DNA of 64,000 bases, taken from NCBI GenBank assembly GCA_050084515.1, contig CM114271.1:45756001-45820000 (forward strand), in the 5' to 3' direction. The stretch comes from Blasia pusilla (lineage: Eukaryota > Marchantiophyta > Marchantiopsida > Blasiales). The notes below the pieces were generated by a model. It was not told the origin of the DNA. It saw only the letters and a program-made list of their open reading frames with translations, and did no database searches. Position numbers and translations under genes: made by a program. Shown piece after piece: positions 34,051 through 46,814 of the stretch (positions are counted from its first letter, which is position 1; every line of letters begins with the position of its first letter).

Positions 34051-35993
34051 CAGATCTCCCTCCTCGAGAAGATCTTTAATGTCAAATAATAAGGAAAAAT
34101 TTCAAAATCGTTCCAAAAGCCGTTAGAAGCGAAGTCGGCGGATGTCAAGAAACCCTTTCGCGACGGATCTCATCATCCAACGGCTGTCAAAAGCGTGCGA
34201 CAGACGGCTAGTAACACATGTCCACACTTGCTCGAAAGTCCACGTGTCATAACATGCGCTGTTTGCACCGGGAGACAACACTCTCGCATAATAATATAGA
34301 TTTGCTATCGCAGCCATGGTATCTACTATGTACAGCAGCATGTCTCCTACCCTTAAAAACATCGGTCGCTGCTCCCCATTATGCCGGGGCTGCATTCTTG
34401 TCCCCCATTATGGCATGGATAGGAAAGTAGACCTATCTCATGGGACACATGGGTCGTCCTGACAAAGCCATAAAGATTCAGATCGATCTTGATCGACGGA
34501 CGGCCCGATTCCATCCGCTGAGATGAGTCGCCATTTTTTCACGGCATCGCAAATTTTCTTGCGCTGGTGTTTTTGTGTTGGTCAGGGCAGCGTCCTAGGG
34601 TTTAGGGCCTGGGGCACGGACAGAAGCAGAAACGAAGCAGGCAGTTTTATAGAAGAACACCGGGAGGTATTTGACCTTTAAAATTTCCCGGCCGGCTGCC
34701 TCTCCGTTCACGTCGAGGATCAGGTGACAGGTGGAGCCATTGGGAGGTGGACTCTGCAGTAGACACCAACTGGACAGTAGTCATCAAGACCTCAATAAAT
34801 ATGCACAAAGTATCATCGGTTGCGCGGGTGAAAAAAAGGTTAATTAATCGTACTTTGGGCTTGCACACGGGAAGGCTTAAAAAACCTACGTGTCGAGGAG
34901 GGGTTCCCCATATCTGTCCTCCCATGAAAACCCATCCGAAAAAAAAAGGGAAGTAAAGTTACTTGTGATCCCAGCGAGATACGAAATCGCGCTCACGATC
35001 GGAGCTGTTATTTTCCAGTAACATCTGAGCATTTGACTAGTAGCTCACTTTTGGAAGATAGGAGTCGATTAGATTTTGCGCGTGTGAGGAGAAGTTAGAA
35101 AACAGGTTGCCATGTGGTCTGGGTACAACAACAGCTTGTCAATTCCAGATTCATAGGAGAGCACAGCGGTATGTTGAGCTCAATCCACTCCGAGTTGTAT
35201 GCTCAACGCATTTCAAGAATTTTCTCTTGGACCATCCCTGTCGCTCCCTAAGCCTGTGTATTCCAATTGGTATTTCTATTCACGTCAATGTCACACATAC
35301 TTAAGGGTGACTCATGGCAGTAAGGAAATGTCCTAGCAAATCCGGCGTTACGATTTCAGGCGTGGAATCTTGTTAAGTCAAAGGCAGTTTTGTTTCCCCT
35401 TGGGACCAGGCGAACCAGTGATTTTGTTTGGCACCTCTCTCGTATCTCTGGCAATCGTAGAAGAAGTGTTTTCTCACTTTTATAGGACTTCTTGTTGGGA
35501 GTTCCATTCCGATGTTCACTGCCGAATCAGTGCAGCGCTAACTTGTGCACAACTGGAAAGATGAGCAGCTTCATTTCTGAGCTTTGTGCAACGCTCACGG
35601 GCCGACGACATGAAGAATTGATCGTGAATGTACTCAACCGAGTGAAGCTTGCAAGGGAGTTGAGACAAGTTTCGGCATTGAGAGTAAATTCGAGCTGAGA
35701 TTTCTCAATGACGCGGGCGTGACGGAGAAATATTGCGCATTAAGTAGTATGTGTCGTAGGCTCCTTGCTCCGGTTGGACGGCGCTGCAAACTGGGATGAG
35801 TGAAGAGGAAGCCAATATCAGATGAGAGGAGGTTGTAGTGGAGGGAGAGGAATATTGATTCGATTTGATTTCCTCATGTGCAGAAATTGTTCGATAGACG
35901 CTCATGGGAGATACAATTTGATATAGAAGCAGAAAATCCGGAGAACACAAGGTGATCATTAACGACGCCGCCTTATTTGCACGGCTGCACACA
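34051..35993. other. Upstream region of the receptor kinase gene; no gene supported
   Basis: No exon-like coding stretch with recognisable similarity. A 46-residue open frame at 35562-35699 (MSSFISELCATLTGRR...) is not recognised. GC content rises toward the receptor gene, and promoter elements were not identified. Confidence 0.3.
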
Positions 35994-36283
35994 ATGAGCC
36001 GAGGACGTGCGGGGGAAGTCCTGTTCGGTGTGGTCGTGTGGTGTTTTAGTTTTCTGCAGACAACGAACGCTCAAATAGGTACTTCCATCTTCAAGTTCGT
36101 GGCTGAATTGCCTAGCAGTTCTGGCAACACTCGAGGATATTCGAATCAGGTCAAGCAAATTCTTCTTTAGCTAATGGTGAAGGGAACCTAGGACCTAAAT
36201 AGGATTGTGCGTGCAGCTTCTTTCGGGTTGGTTTCAAGCATAATTGTGGTAACTACGGAGGCCCATTCGATCTTTGAGCGCAG

Positions 36284-37987
36284 GTTTCATCAGTATCGAT
36301 TGCGGCACGGGTTCCAACTACACTGACAATCGCAAGATTTTTTGGGTAAACGATGAAAGATATACGGTGACGGGGCAGAATGGCATAGTAGATATCTCGG
36401 GAGCAAATCTCAACACAAATCAAGTGAATGATATTGGCCCGCAGTTGCAGACGATCAGATACTTCCCTGGGACCCAGAGCAAGTCGTGTTACATGATTCC
36501 TGAAGTCGAAGCGAACCAGTTGTACCTTGTTCGCTTGATGTTCCTCGCTGGTGACTTGACTTCCAAGCTGGGGAAATCGATCACCTTCGGCGTGACACTT
36601 GGAAATTACCGGTGGGAGGATGTTGTAATCGATGATCCTCTCACTCCTGTGATCATGGAAGCTGTACTTACAACGATGATGAGTCCGTGGCCTATCTGCT
36701 TCCTGCGCGACGTAGGGACTCCGTTCATCTCGTCGATCGAAACCGAATTCTCCCCAGGTTTTATTACCAAACAAGTCTTCTGCAGTTGCACGTCCTCACG
36801 GGCGTTTATAGGATTGACTGTGGCTTGAAATCGGGCAGCGCAAACCTGAGGTCGGTACACCTCACCTATCCTTGCTCCACTGGCGGCTATGCATTGACAG
36901 TCAGACCTCCTTCCTATAATGTCGTGAAATATGCGCAATGTGCAATGCTTCCCAATAACTTTTTGTGGTCTTGAACTACTCTTGAAGCTCAAATGAGGTC
37001 TGTACGTCGAACGCTTCTTGGCACTCGAGAGATTGTTAGCTCTATTTCATCACGTCATGGTCATGGACTAAATTTCAAGAGTATTCAAAGTGGACGCCTA
37101 CAGACGCGGTGACCTAATTCTTCATTATTTCGGTCTCGATGGGAAGAAATTACTCTAATCGCATTCATAGTCGCACGAGTCATTCCCTTTCCTTTCTCAC
37201 TCCCATGAAATTTTCCATGAACTTCAGTAATTAAAACTGCCTCGTCCTCCTTTTAAGTCTACGAATCCGACCAAATCCAGGCAACCCTGATCCTATCCTA
37301 CAATGCGTGCATCAAAAGTTGTTACCTTCGTAAAACAGAGCGAGACTTGCAATGTTGAAGGACTTGTAAGGAAGAGCGAATGTTTCACTTGTCCTTCAAC
37401 TTCAGGTCTTGCATTGATTGCCATGTACTAAACACAGTGAAGGGGAGGCCATACAACTCCAACTTGTCCGGTCTGACAATCCAGGCTACTGACGATCGTA
37501 CGCATGTTTTTAATGCCTCCAGATACCCCTCAGACACCTTCGATCGCTTCTGGACGCCCGATCCCGCCAACTTCAGCTTCCCTAAACGCAGAGCTTCTAT
37601 CTTCGGGATTACTATTCGGTGAGTCTCCCCAACGAGGCGTTACGATCTGCTTGGGTCGCTCCGTCGCTTAATTCGAGCATCTCCTTCTCTTGGCCCATCC
37701 CTCCGTTGCAGAAGGCGCACTACGTCAGCTTCTTCTTCGTGGAGCTTCAACAAGTGAAGCCCACTGACATTCGGGAGGTGGACATATATTTGAGCGGCGT
37801 ATACCAAGAAACGGCGACGATTAACTCGTCGGTGTTTTCCACGTTTGACATAACCAGACCCGTTTACACGTCGTTGAACGTCACCCTTTTCGGAATCCGA
37901 GATCCACTTTGCCGGTGATGCTGAACGCGGTCGAGTCGTATATGTTTGATTCATACAATTACTCCTTCGTTACACATCCGGACGATG
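36284..37987 (+). pseudogene. Malectin-like extracellular domain exons of the receptor kinase
   Basis: Begins GFISIDCGTGSNYTDN, the canonical start of the malectin-like (PF12819-type) domain, then RYTVTGQNGIVDI, LQTIRYFPGTQSKSCYMI, YLVRLMFLAGDL and VGTPFISSIE. After the frameshift at about 36760 the frame continues FYYQTSLLQLHVLTGVY. The second subdomain (37406-37987) contains FNASRYPSDTFDRFWTPDP, LPNEALRSAW, YVSFFFVELQ and, after another frame break near 37895, STLPVMLNAVESY. This domain would bind carbohydrate or peptide ligands in intact relatives. Exon edges at about 36848/37406 are tentative. Confidence 0.75.
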
Positions 37988-38398
37988 GTACGTGCTTCTT
38001 AATTTCCTGACGGTCTTTTAACTTATATTTGCCCTTCCATTTCGCAATTTCCTTTTCTCTTGCATTTTCAGCTAGTAAAACCGCTTTTCTAGTGAGCCAA
38101 TTGCTCGAAAATGATTAAAAATGATACGCAAAAATTTCAAATATGGGAGGTAATTTAATTAGCACAAGTGTAGGCTTATATAATCTATATACATAGACTA
38201 ATGGTTGGTTTTCGGAAGTGTCGTATGGAGCTCACACTATCGCTGAAAAAATACTTTGACCCGTTTCATTGTGAAAAGAATACTATTTTATTTTTCGTTA
38301 TTCCCCAAAGATTTACTCTGATTCTCCTCGACTTACACAATGATAATACACGTTTAAAAAAGCAATTAAACTTGTAATCCCAAGACGGCTAAACCTTA

Positions 38399-40049
38399 GC
38401 CTTTGCTGCATGGACAAGCAGCAGCCGCCATTGCTTCATTCATAACGAGCGCCAACTTAACAACTTGGAGCGGTGATCCTTGCTTGCCTGTTCCATACTC
38501 TTGGTTAAAGTGCAGTTCTCCACAAGTTTCAAACATTTCTAGGGTTTTGCAAATGTAAGTTCTACTTCCAATGTTTTTCCTTTCTTAATCGGATTTGACT
38601 TGTTTGATTTATATGTGCAATAGAAGTGAGAAGCTTTGATCAACATATTACTTATTATGTGGTTATGAATACTTGCAGAAACTTATTGAATCAGAATATC
38701 AGTGGCTTTATTACAAAAGATATTGCAAAATTAATCGAGTTGACGGATCTGTAAGAGCTAGAATCCTTCGAACTTCATTTGGTTGTGGATATCTTAAACC
38801 AATTTACTTTGAATGTTCTACTTCTGGAGTTTTTTGGGAAGGAAGATCTCCTTAGAAACATTGTGACGGATGTCAAGGTTGCGTCCGCACTAAAGTCAAG
38901 TTGGAGATGCATGAGCAGGGCATTGGACAACAATAATATAACTGGTACCATCCCCGACTTGAGTGCTCTCATCAATCTTCAAACAATGTAAGGGAGTGAA
39001 TTGGATCCCATGCAGACTGTTGTGGTTTACAATGCACTCAATTATTTTTGGAAGTGGCTTTTCCCATCCTAAAGTAGCCCTTATTTTGTTCACACAATAT
39101 ATTTATGTTTAAATTTTTTACTACTTTTGGCGCATTGAGATGTGCAGACGATTTCAAAACAACCAATTACAAGGATCTATTCCGGATTCATTGGCTCTGC
39201 TCCCAAATCTCACATTGTTGTACATAGAAACTTCTCATGGTATTAACAAAGTTATGACGCATATTAGAGCATTCAATTGAAGAGATATTTTGTTTTGAAT
39301 GGCTTTCAATGAGAAGGATTGCAAAGTGTTCACATAATTGGGGATGGGTAAGTTTCTTATAAGAAGTTGCCTATAATCACAAGGCACCAATTATGATATA
39401 GAGAATATATTCAAGAATCATAGAAAGTAGTTTGAACTGCAATTTCAAGTTGTAGTTGTCGTGATCATCTTGAGAAGTTGTTATTATCCCAATTAGAAGA
39501 TGGGTACTAATGTGACCAAAGTTATTGTAAATAGATTTGGTCTTGACTATACAATGGATGAGTAGTATGTAACTATGGTGTTTTGTGCATATTGTCAGAA
39601 CTTTGGACCATAATCTCTTGGAGGAGGGCTACCACCAGGTCTAGCGAAGAAAATTGATATGGGCTCATTGACTTTTTAAGTAGGCATTCCTCTCCTTCTT
39701 GGTTCTAAGGTGTAACTCAATGATATATGTTGTATATAAGTGAGCGCATGATCAAGTTTCAAACAATTGATTGATCAAGAACATTATTGATCTACAAATT
39801 TAAAATAGCATTGCTTATTTTGGAATTCCTACAGGGCGAGTGATAATCCCTACCTATGTTTTGGAGGAAATCCATGCTTACGATCAACAAATAGTTCATC
39901 AACCTCTTTCCCAAGAACTCCTTCCAAGAGCTCAAGCTCTAACATTGGGCCCAAAGTGGGTGCGGCAATAGGTGCCGTACTTGGGCTACTACTTCTAGTG
40001 ATGATTTTGGTTTGTGTATATAGAAAGAGAAAGAACTCCAAGCTTCCAG
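38399..40049 (+). pseudogene. LRR and transmembrane exons of the receptor kinase
   Basis: 38399-38554 encodes the WSGDPCLPVPYSWLKCS cap typical before the LRRs in this family. LRR exons of 72, 69 and 72 nt follow (38679-38750, 38919-38987, 39148-39219), all with the same phase, encoding NLLNQNISGFITKDI, LDNNNITGTIPDLSAL and FQNNQLQGSIPDSLALL. The exon at 39835-40049 closes the ectodomain (ASDNPYLCFGGNPC) and carries a transmembrane helix (VGAAIGAVLGLLLLVMILV) with a stop-transfer YRKRK. Confidence 0.85.
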
Positions 40050-40306
40050 GTATGAAAATACATTCTCAATCCAATCATGGTTGTCTACCTATCTTAGTTG
40101 CTTTCACGTACTTGGTTCTTTGAGTCCCCTCTTTCTTGTATTCTTGATAGATTTCCCTCCTGCTTTTTGTTGAGGTTTTATTCCTATATATACTTATATA
40201 AATTGCTGTAATATATACTCTAATCGTGAATTCGTTGAATATTTTTATATTTTTCTTCTTTCTCTTCTATTTGTGACTATTGAATGGATTCTTTTTGTTA
40301 GTCCAG

Positions 40307-42663
40307 GTGAATCGAATGTGAATGTTGTCGCCCATGGGGTTTCTTCTTTTTCAAACCAACCTAGAGATCCAAACCAACCAATCCCTTTCTCACAAATCGA
40401 GGTACTTCAAGCCACAAACAACTTTTCGAGAAAAATTGGCAAAGGTGGCTATGGAGATGTTTACTACGGACAATTTCCTGATGGTCAAGAGGTGGCCGTG
40501 AAAGTGAACAAAGGAAATTCTCACCAAGGAGCAAAGGAGTTTTTGAATGAGGTAAATCACATCATCATCAATTGATGCCCATGTCCAAGTAGGATCAAGC
40601 GTCACAAAGATTTTAACTCATTTCCATGTTTAATTGCAAGTACTTTCAATCATCGAGCTTTAAATCTCATTTAGTATTTGGTGGTGGATGTTGTTAGGTA
40701 ACGCTCTAGTCAAGATTTCACCACCAAAATTTGGTGTCTTTTGTGGGTTATTGCAAGGAAGAAAACGAGCGTGTTTTGATATATGCATTTATGTCTCAAG
40801 GGACATTGCAAGAGCACCTCTATGGTAAGCATTCCCTTCATCTCACTCCAATAACCCCTTCATCCCATCCAATTGATCTCATACCCAACTCAAATCATCC
40901 TTCAACTCATGAGTAGATATAGACTTTTTCCTTTGACCAATTGTTCAAAGGTTTTGTTATTTCCTAACCATCTAGTAATATGCTTGATTGAAAGGATATC
41001 TTTTCTATTGAGGCATTTAGAAATAAAACTCTTGGAATAGTGGGAATAACTTGAGTGTGTTTAAAAGACTCCTATGTTTCCACTAAGTTGTTTCTCCCTT
41101 TGAAATAGGTGAAGGAGGGGCTCGTGTACAACAACCACTAGATTGGCGAACAAGACTAGATATTGTCCTCAATGCTGCTCGAGGTGATGATGATACTCGG
41201 ATTTAGCTTGCATCTAAACTCATGCATATGCAGGCCAATGCTATGAAGATGAAAGATTCCTTTCATCTTCATAACATTGGCCATGTAGAGCATTTATTCC
41301 TTTCAAATGAAAGATGTGTGATTCTCTTCACCCCAAAATAATCCTTCATGCGATTGATTTTTTGTTCTACTCTAACTTTAAGTTTTTCATGTTTGTGGCT
41401 TCTATACTTTCCCAGGAATTGAGTACCTACATCATTCTTGCTCTCCCCCTGTCATTCAACGGGACATAAAAGCAAGCAATATTTTATTGACCGATAGGCT
41501 CACCGCCAAAATATCAGATTTTGGCATTTCAAAAAGCATAATTCAAAATAATCAATTTGAGATCATGACGGGAATGAAGGGTTCCTTCGGCTATCTTGAC
41601 CCAGAGTAAGTCTCTTCTCCACTTAGACCACACATACTTTCATGAATTCAAAAAAAATTCACAAACTCAATAAATATCTTTGTATTTAAGATAGAACTTG
41701 TTGTGGTCATTGGTCAGGTACTTCACGGAGAATCGATTGACCTTAAAGAGCGATATCTATAGCTTTGGCGTTGTTTTGCTTGAAGTTATCACAGGGAGAA
41801 AATACAACACAACTCAATTTCCAAATGGCGTGACATCCACTCTCATAGATTGGGTAAGTGCAATTGTATGAATATAATATATGCTTTAATCATGGGATAT
41901 TCTTTTCCTCTTTCCTCCCTCTGTTTGGCCTCATTACATAAATCATTAGAATAAGGAAAAAGGCGGTATGAAATCTACATCACCTACAATGAAAGAAAGT
42001 ATGCACCATACATAACAACTACAACTTATGATTCCTTAATTTTTACTTGTGTTTTAACATCCATGTACATGAAAAAGATTCTTGATTCCAATCTTAGGAG
42101 TGTAGTAGTTTTTTTTTTTGTAAAGCTCTTGCATATGAACTTTCACCTCATTAGTGGATCTTAGCTTTAACTTTGGGTTATTTGCAACTAGGTCTAATGA
42201 GATCTTCAAAATGTCATTTTTCTTGGTAATCTAGAGAAACAAGTGTACCCTTATCCCTTTGGATAATGGTATTGAGAAGTTGTAACAATAAAAGAGGTTG
42301 TTTCGACAGGTGGGAGATTGTCTACGGGAAAATTCTATCCAAGAGATAGTCGATCCTACGTTAACTACAAATTACAATTTAGACTCTGCTTGGAGACTTG
42401 TAGAGTTAGCGATGGCATGTTTAGAGCCTTATGGAGTGAATAGACCGGATATACAACAAGTTGTTATTGTATTGAGCGAGGCTTTTGATCTAGAGGAGCA
42501 TCAACAAGGGATCATAACACCTTCAAATCATTCGCCATCTGACCTTGTTGCTTCTTCTTTTGACCAATACCAACGAGTTTACCAAGGATCCCGATCTTCT
42601 GCTAGGTCCTCCAATGGGAGCTTTTCTACAGTGACTTGGAGTACCAATGTTAAAGCTAGGTAA
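40307..42663 (+). pseudogene. Protein kinase exons of the receptor kinase
   Basis: Exons 40307-40551, 40698-40824, 41109-41183, 41416-41605, 41718-41853 and 42310-42663. Juxtamembrane FSQIEVLQATNNFSRKI, glycine loop GKGGYGDVYYG, ATP lysine in VAVKVN, hinge [16 protein letters not shown], catalytic loop IQRDIKASNILL (usual HRD is QRD here, aspartate kept), DFG in KISDFGIS, GSFGYLDPE, SDIYSFGVVLLEVITG, and a Ser-rich C-tail. Apart from TAG at 40707-40709 (VTL-stop-SRFHHQ) this part reads cleanly across five introns, so the catalytic part decayed later or less than the ectodomain. Confidence 0.85.
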
Positions 42664-43999
42664 TAGTAGTCGAGTATCCTAGATTGAAAGGATTTAAGCT
42701 TTGCCTTTTATCTTCTTCCTATTTCTCCTACCACATGTGGAAAGAAAAAGATGGAAAAAAACTTGGATTGTAAACAAGTCGCATGTGATGTTTCAACATA
42801 AAATTAAGTCCTTGTAAATGAGCAAAACCCAGTGTTGTTGTTTTACAATGATAAGGACGATTGGTTTTTTAGTTGTGTCATTGTATCCGAGATTGGAAAT
42901 TTGAAGCCTTATTTTGTAAAGCAAAAAAATTAGTTTCTTGCTGGTAACTAACCATTTAGAATTTTCCATCTCATTTGGGCCACGGTAAAGAGATATCTAC
43001 GATGTTGGATGATTTCACCCGAAAAATTTGTGACACCCGAAGCCTAAAGAACTCACGGGCATTGTAATTTGTGCGGGGTTTGCACTAGGCAGCTAAGTAG
43101 TGTTTGGCTTTGATTCACTGAAATTCACTCCATAAGAAGTGAAGTTCAAAAACCTGCGGATCAAAGAAAAAGGCAAGGACATAGCTTCACTATACTATCC
43201 CACCTCTCTAAAATCTTACCTTATGGATATTGGACTCTTTTTCATCTTTTCATTTTTTGATCTTATTTAGAGATGCATGTCGTGCTTTCATTGGCGGCTT
43301 GAAAGGACTCTACACGGACCCCTTTAATCCATACTATGAATTATTGCGGCCATATCCACACACGTGTGTTATAGTCACATAATCACCTTTGGAATAAATG
43401 AGGTGTTTGTGATAGTTGATTTGAGGTCAAAGTTGGAGTCACGAAGTTGGAACTGCGAGTGGAGGTGAACTAAGAGTCGTAAGAAGTTGGAGGTGTGGTC
43501 TAAAGGGACGTTGGAGCCGCGGCGACAACGATGCTTGAGATTTTTTTTTGCCTGGTAGAACTGAAATTTTCTTTCTTGGATCACATGGTGTTGTTGGATC
43601 TCTTTGATTGCAACCCCTTCAAGCTGAGTCGCAGTAAGAGGAGAGGAAGAGAGGAGAGAGGAAACTACCTTCAACCCAAAGAGATATATTTTTCTAAAGA
43701 GAGTTTCCGTTGGGTTGAAGAGAGGAAGTTTTTTTTGTGAACATTTTTGCAATTTTCTTCTCTGTGCTTAGTCACTCCCATAGATTGGTTTTTTCTCTTC
43801 CAGATTTTGGCAACCCGTCTAAATCTGACTATTAGCGACTTGCACAAAATAAAAATAATTGGAATCACAAATGTGGAACAAATCACTTTTTCCATCCAAG
43901 GTCTGAAAAAAAAATCATCATTTTTCCATAGTTGATTAGAGTTCAAGCTCATAGTGAACATTTTGGCACTTCAAAGTACAATCTAAGACCTCATTTTGC
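42664..43999. other. Downstream flank of the receptor kinase; no gene seen
   Basis: AT-rich with only short unmatched open frames on either strand; none shows a recognisable domain. Confidence 0.35.
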
Positions 44000-44003
44000 A
44001 TCC

Positions 44004-45030
44004 TCACAGTGGTTTGTTTAGGATACTTCGCACTTCTTTGAGGGACAAAATTGGTTGGTAGATTCCTACTCCTACCTTCGACTCTCTTAAAACTACAAGC
44101 AACACATAGTACATGTGCTTACAAGGGTACCTTCTCCCATTTGTCGCTCTTTGGACAAAGTCATTACAGGAACATGTGGGAAAGCAATAGATATGTACCA
44201 CATACACCCCTGACACACTTGAATTAAAAATTTTGTTCGTGACCCAATACATCCTTCCTATTCCAGTGCCACTATGAAACTCTTTTGTGGCGATGATTTC
44301 CATGTTTGCCTCTTGAGCTTATGCGATTCACTTTGCTCTCTCCATTGTTCGTCTACACATTTTATTTCTCTTCACCTCATTTCTAGACTCGAACAAAAAT
44401 AGTGGATTGAGATCATCCACTTTCTACACGTACATGTTGACATCAATCTTGGGTTGAATCCGAAATGCGAAGGTCCCTCTAATGCGAACATGCTCTGAAC
44501 TCCCTCCCTCTACGAGTCTGAAATCGGCACTTGTAAGATTGTCCACTTCCTCTTGAATGCAAGTGGTATCTCCAGCAATGGGCCAAATTTTTGGGGTATT
44601 CCCTGCAGCTCCTATGGCAGCCGAATAAGACTTTCAAAAAGCCCATGATTCATTTGGGAAGAAGAAGTACTTCAATTGATCCCCGATTCTGGTAAAATAA
44701 TCAAAAGTTTTCAGCCCCCAGAAACCTGGGAGTGGTCGTCCTGTCCTTGTATAGTTCTTATTCAAGAAAGTGCCACATGCTCTCGTAATGCCATCCGATC
44801 TTGCCTTGCAAGTTAGGCCACGTCCAAGATTTCTTCAAGAAATATGCCATTTCTTGAGGTTGCAATCAACCTCAAGATCGGAATCCCGTACTTTTGAACT
44901 ACCCCCAAGATTATATGTTGGGAAGTTCCAACAACAGAGGGATTTTAAAATAAAACATTCATTGATTGTGCAGAAGGTACTTCAACTCGAATTTGGGAGC
45001 AGTCTGATGTCTCTGAATACCTGGGCGGGG
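44004..45030 (-). pseudogene. SWIM-type zinc finger relic (MULE/FAR1-like)
   Basis: On the minus strand an intact stretch of 99 residues (44303-44004) contains CSCNDFVQRATNGRRYPCKHMYYV, which matches the SWIM zinc finger pattern CxCx(n)CxH found at the C-terminal side of Mutator-like transposases and FAR1-related proteins. Upstream on the same strand (to about 45030) readable but frame-broken sequence follows (FFFPNESWAF, VNMYV, LFLFESRNEVKRNKM). No DDE core is recognisable. It could be a transposase remnant or a domesticated-gene fragment. Confidence 0.5.
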
Positions 45031-45309
45031 TAATTTCATCATCCAAATCAATCACCCGATTCTTTTCTCAATTTCGACGCTTGACTTTCTTGAAATCAAT
45101 ATACTTATCAGGTCTCCAAGAGTCTCGTACAGACTGCTCTACCATCATCTGTATGGGACATCTTGGAACACGCCCACGAATGTCCCCACCAATGTGGACG
45201 TCTTTCTCGAGAGGAGTTACAGCTATGCATCAATTGAAAGCTTCCACATATAATTTCTCATCCCCAGATCTCACAACGGCTCTAACATAGAGCTCATAAA
45301 TCAAAGGGC

Positions 45310-45740
45310 CCTTTTACTTAATACTAATAAAACTCTCTCTAACACTTAATGAGAGAGGAGTTTACATAGTGAGTGATTTTACTATACAACAACTATTCCG
45401 CACGCACCTCTTCCGCATGAAAAATTGGCAAATAAACAACAAAATCAAGCGGATCTTGCTCCGGTCAGCACTCCCATGAGCCGTTGAATGGGGAACACGG
45501 TCCCTAACTTGCAACAACAAGTGAACAGTGAACTCCTTATTGAAACTCTCTCGCTCACTCATTCTCTCTTTGTATATCAATTACTTCTCTCAACATCTCA
45601 CACCAAACTCTCCATGGTGTGCACTCTCTCTCATGTCAAACCAAACCCACTCTCCTAATGAGAGGCTTGGATTGTACACACAAGGCAAGGAGGACCATAG
45701 CTCCGCCGCCTCATGCCAAGAGGTTCAACATAGAGAGAGT
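45310..45740 (-). mobile_element. R repeat, copy R4, part 1
   Basis: Minus-strand R sequence with the blocks complementary to ccaccgcctcatgccaagaggt (about 45702-45724) and aaacccactctcctaatgag (about 45645). Its left end (45317-45360) also matches the complement of 2260-2310 (taatactaataaaactct.tctaacacttaatgag). It is interrupted at about 45741. Confidence 0.55.
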
Positions 45741-46720
45741 GTCGCGACCCTCATGACCAAACGAGTGCCAAAGCGGAACATTGGAACATTAGCGGGCTCA
45801 CGCTAAGATGGTTTGCGCGTTGGAGTGGTCTTGAACAAGAGACAAGAGACGAGACACAAGTGAGGCTTCGCGTTTCAGATGTTATGGTCTCGACTAAGAA
45901 ACCTGGACCAAACGCGGAACAAGACTTGAAAGGAGTTGAGTCTAGGAAGTGGTTTGCCAAAGGAAGAATCCATATTTGGAACGCCACTAGCGTTTGAGAT
46001 TTTCCGACTGTATTTATGGCCATAACTTTTAGCGCCAAGATGCGTTTGGATCGAAAAAGGGTGCGTTAGAAGACTTATGGAAAGATAGTTCAAGCGCACT
46101 AAAGATCTCTACAAACGCATGAGCAGCAGCTGAGAAACAACCCAGAAACGACTATAAGTAGAGTCGGGTTGAGGGCCACAACAAAGGGCCCGACCCTCCT
46201 TTTCCAAAAGGGGGTTATTGGAGAATCCCAGAAGTACTAGTAAGGGGGAAGGTCTCCGAGAGTGCGTGGAACTCGAACCCCACTTTGGGCGCCACGGGGC
46301 GGCTCAAGGGCATGGAACAGATCGAGAGTTTGGGGTTGAGTTGGAAAACCTGAACCAAGTCTACGGAGGTGATTTTAGACATCCCTCTTGGATTTCACCC
46401 CGCGACTCAATTACTTGGGTCTTGGTTTGGAAGTCACACAAGGTCCGTTGAACAATTGGGATCGCTAGGCGCGCAAGTGCCGTTTTAGATTCCTAGACTA
46501 ATCAGGAAGTCTGTTCCAAGTCTTGAAGGACTTGCCATGTTTTGGAAACTAGGAAGTAAGGGAGGTTGAGCTTGCTGAGACGCTGAGTTGAGAACTCGGT
46601 GGGTTGGAATGCTAGTTGACCCAGACCCGACTAACGAGATTGCGTGTTTGGGTGCAGATCGGCGATGAGATCGTGTCCTACTGAACGTACGCTTCCGCAA
46701 CGATAAAGATTGACGTTCAA
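45741..46720. mobile_element. About 980-bp insertion inside R4, possible solo LTR
   Basis: Sequence unrelated to R separates the two R4 parts, entering at a GA-rich point and leaving at a long GA run. It starts (t)gtcgcgaccct and ends gacgttca, resembling TG...CA LTR ends, but no target duplication is visible, partly because the flank is low complexity. No coding sequence is recognised; the contents look non-coding. Confidence 0.4.
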
Positions 46721-46721
46721 G

Positions 46722-46723
<2 letters not shown>

Positions 46724-46812
<89 letters not shown>
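46724..46812. repeat. (GA)n microsatellite, about 89 bp
   Basis: Uninterrupted GA/AG dinucleotides. Open frames across it are poly(Ser-Leu) artefacts of the repeat. It sits where other R copies have a short purine run, so it probably expanded from that run. Confidence 0.95.

Positions 46813-46814
<2 letters not shown>

Larger units (their letters stand above)
35994..42663 (+). pseudogene. Malectin-like LRR receptor kinase gene with frameshifts and a nonsense codon
   Basis: Full-length layout of a plant malectin-like LRR receptor-like kinase, which would be a single-pass plasma membrane Ser/Thr kinase. Exon 1 (35994-36078) encodes a signal peptide (MSRGRAGEVLFGVVVWCFSF). The malectin-like ectodomain lies at 36284-37987, LRR exons at 38679-39219, transmembrane segment in 39835-40049, and kinase at 40307-42663 (stop TAA 42661). 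All eight introns from 38751 to 42309 have GT-AG ends and compatible phases. Lesions: one-base frameshift in the T-run at 36759-36762, frame breaks near 37618 and 37895, a phase conflict entering the 38399-38554 exon, and TAG at 40707-40709 in the kinase. The intact fibrillin gene nearby argues against poor sequence quality. I infer a recent pseudogene; an allele with rescuing splicing is possible but less likely. Confidence 0.85.

Noticed and set aside
35562-35699. Small upstream gene (46 residues) before the receptor kinase
   Set aside because: No homology recognised and no splice context; could be chance.
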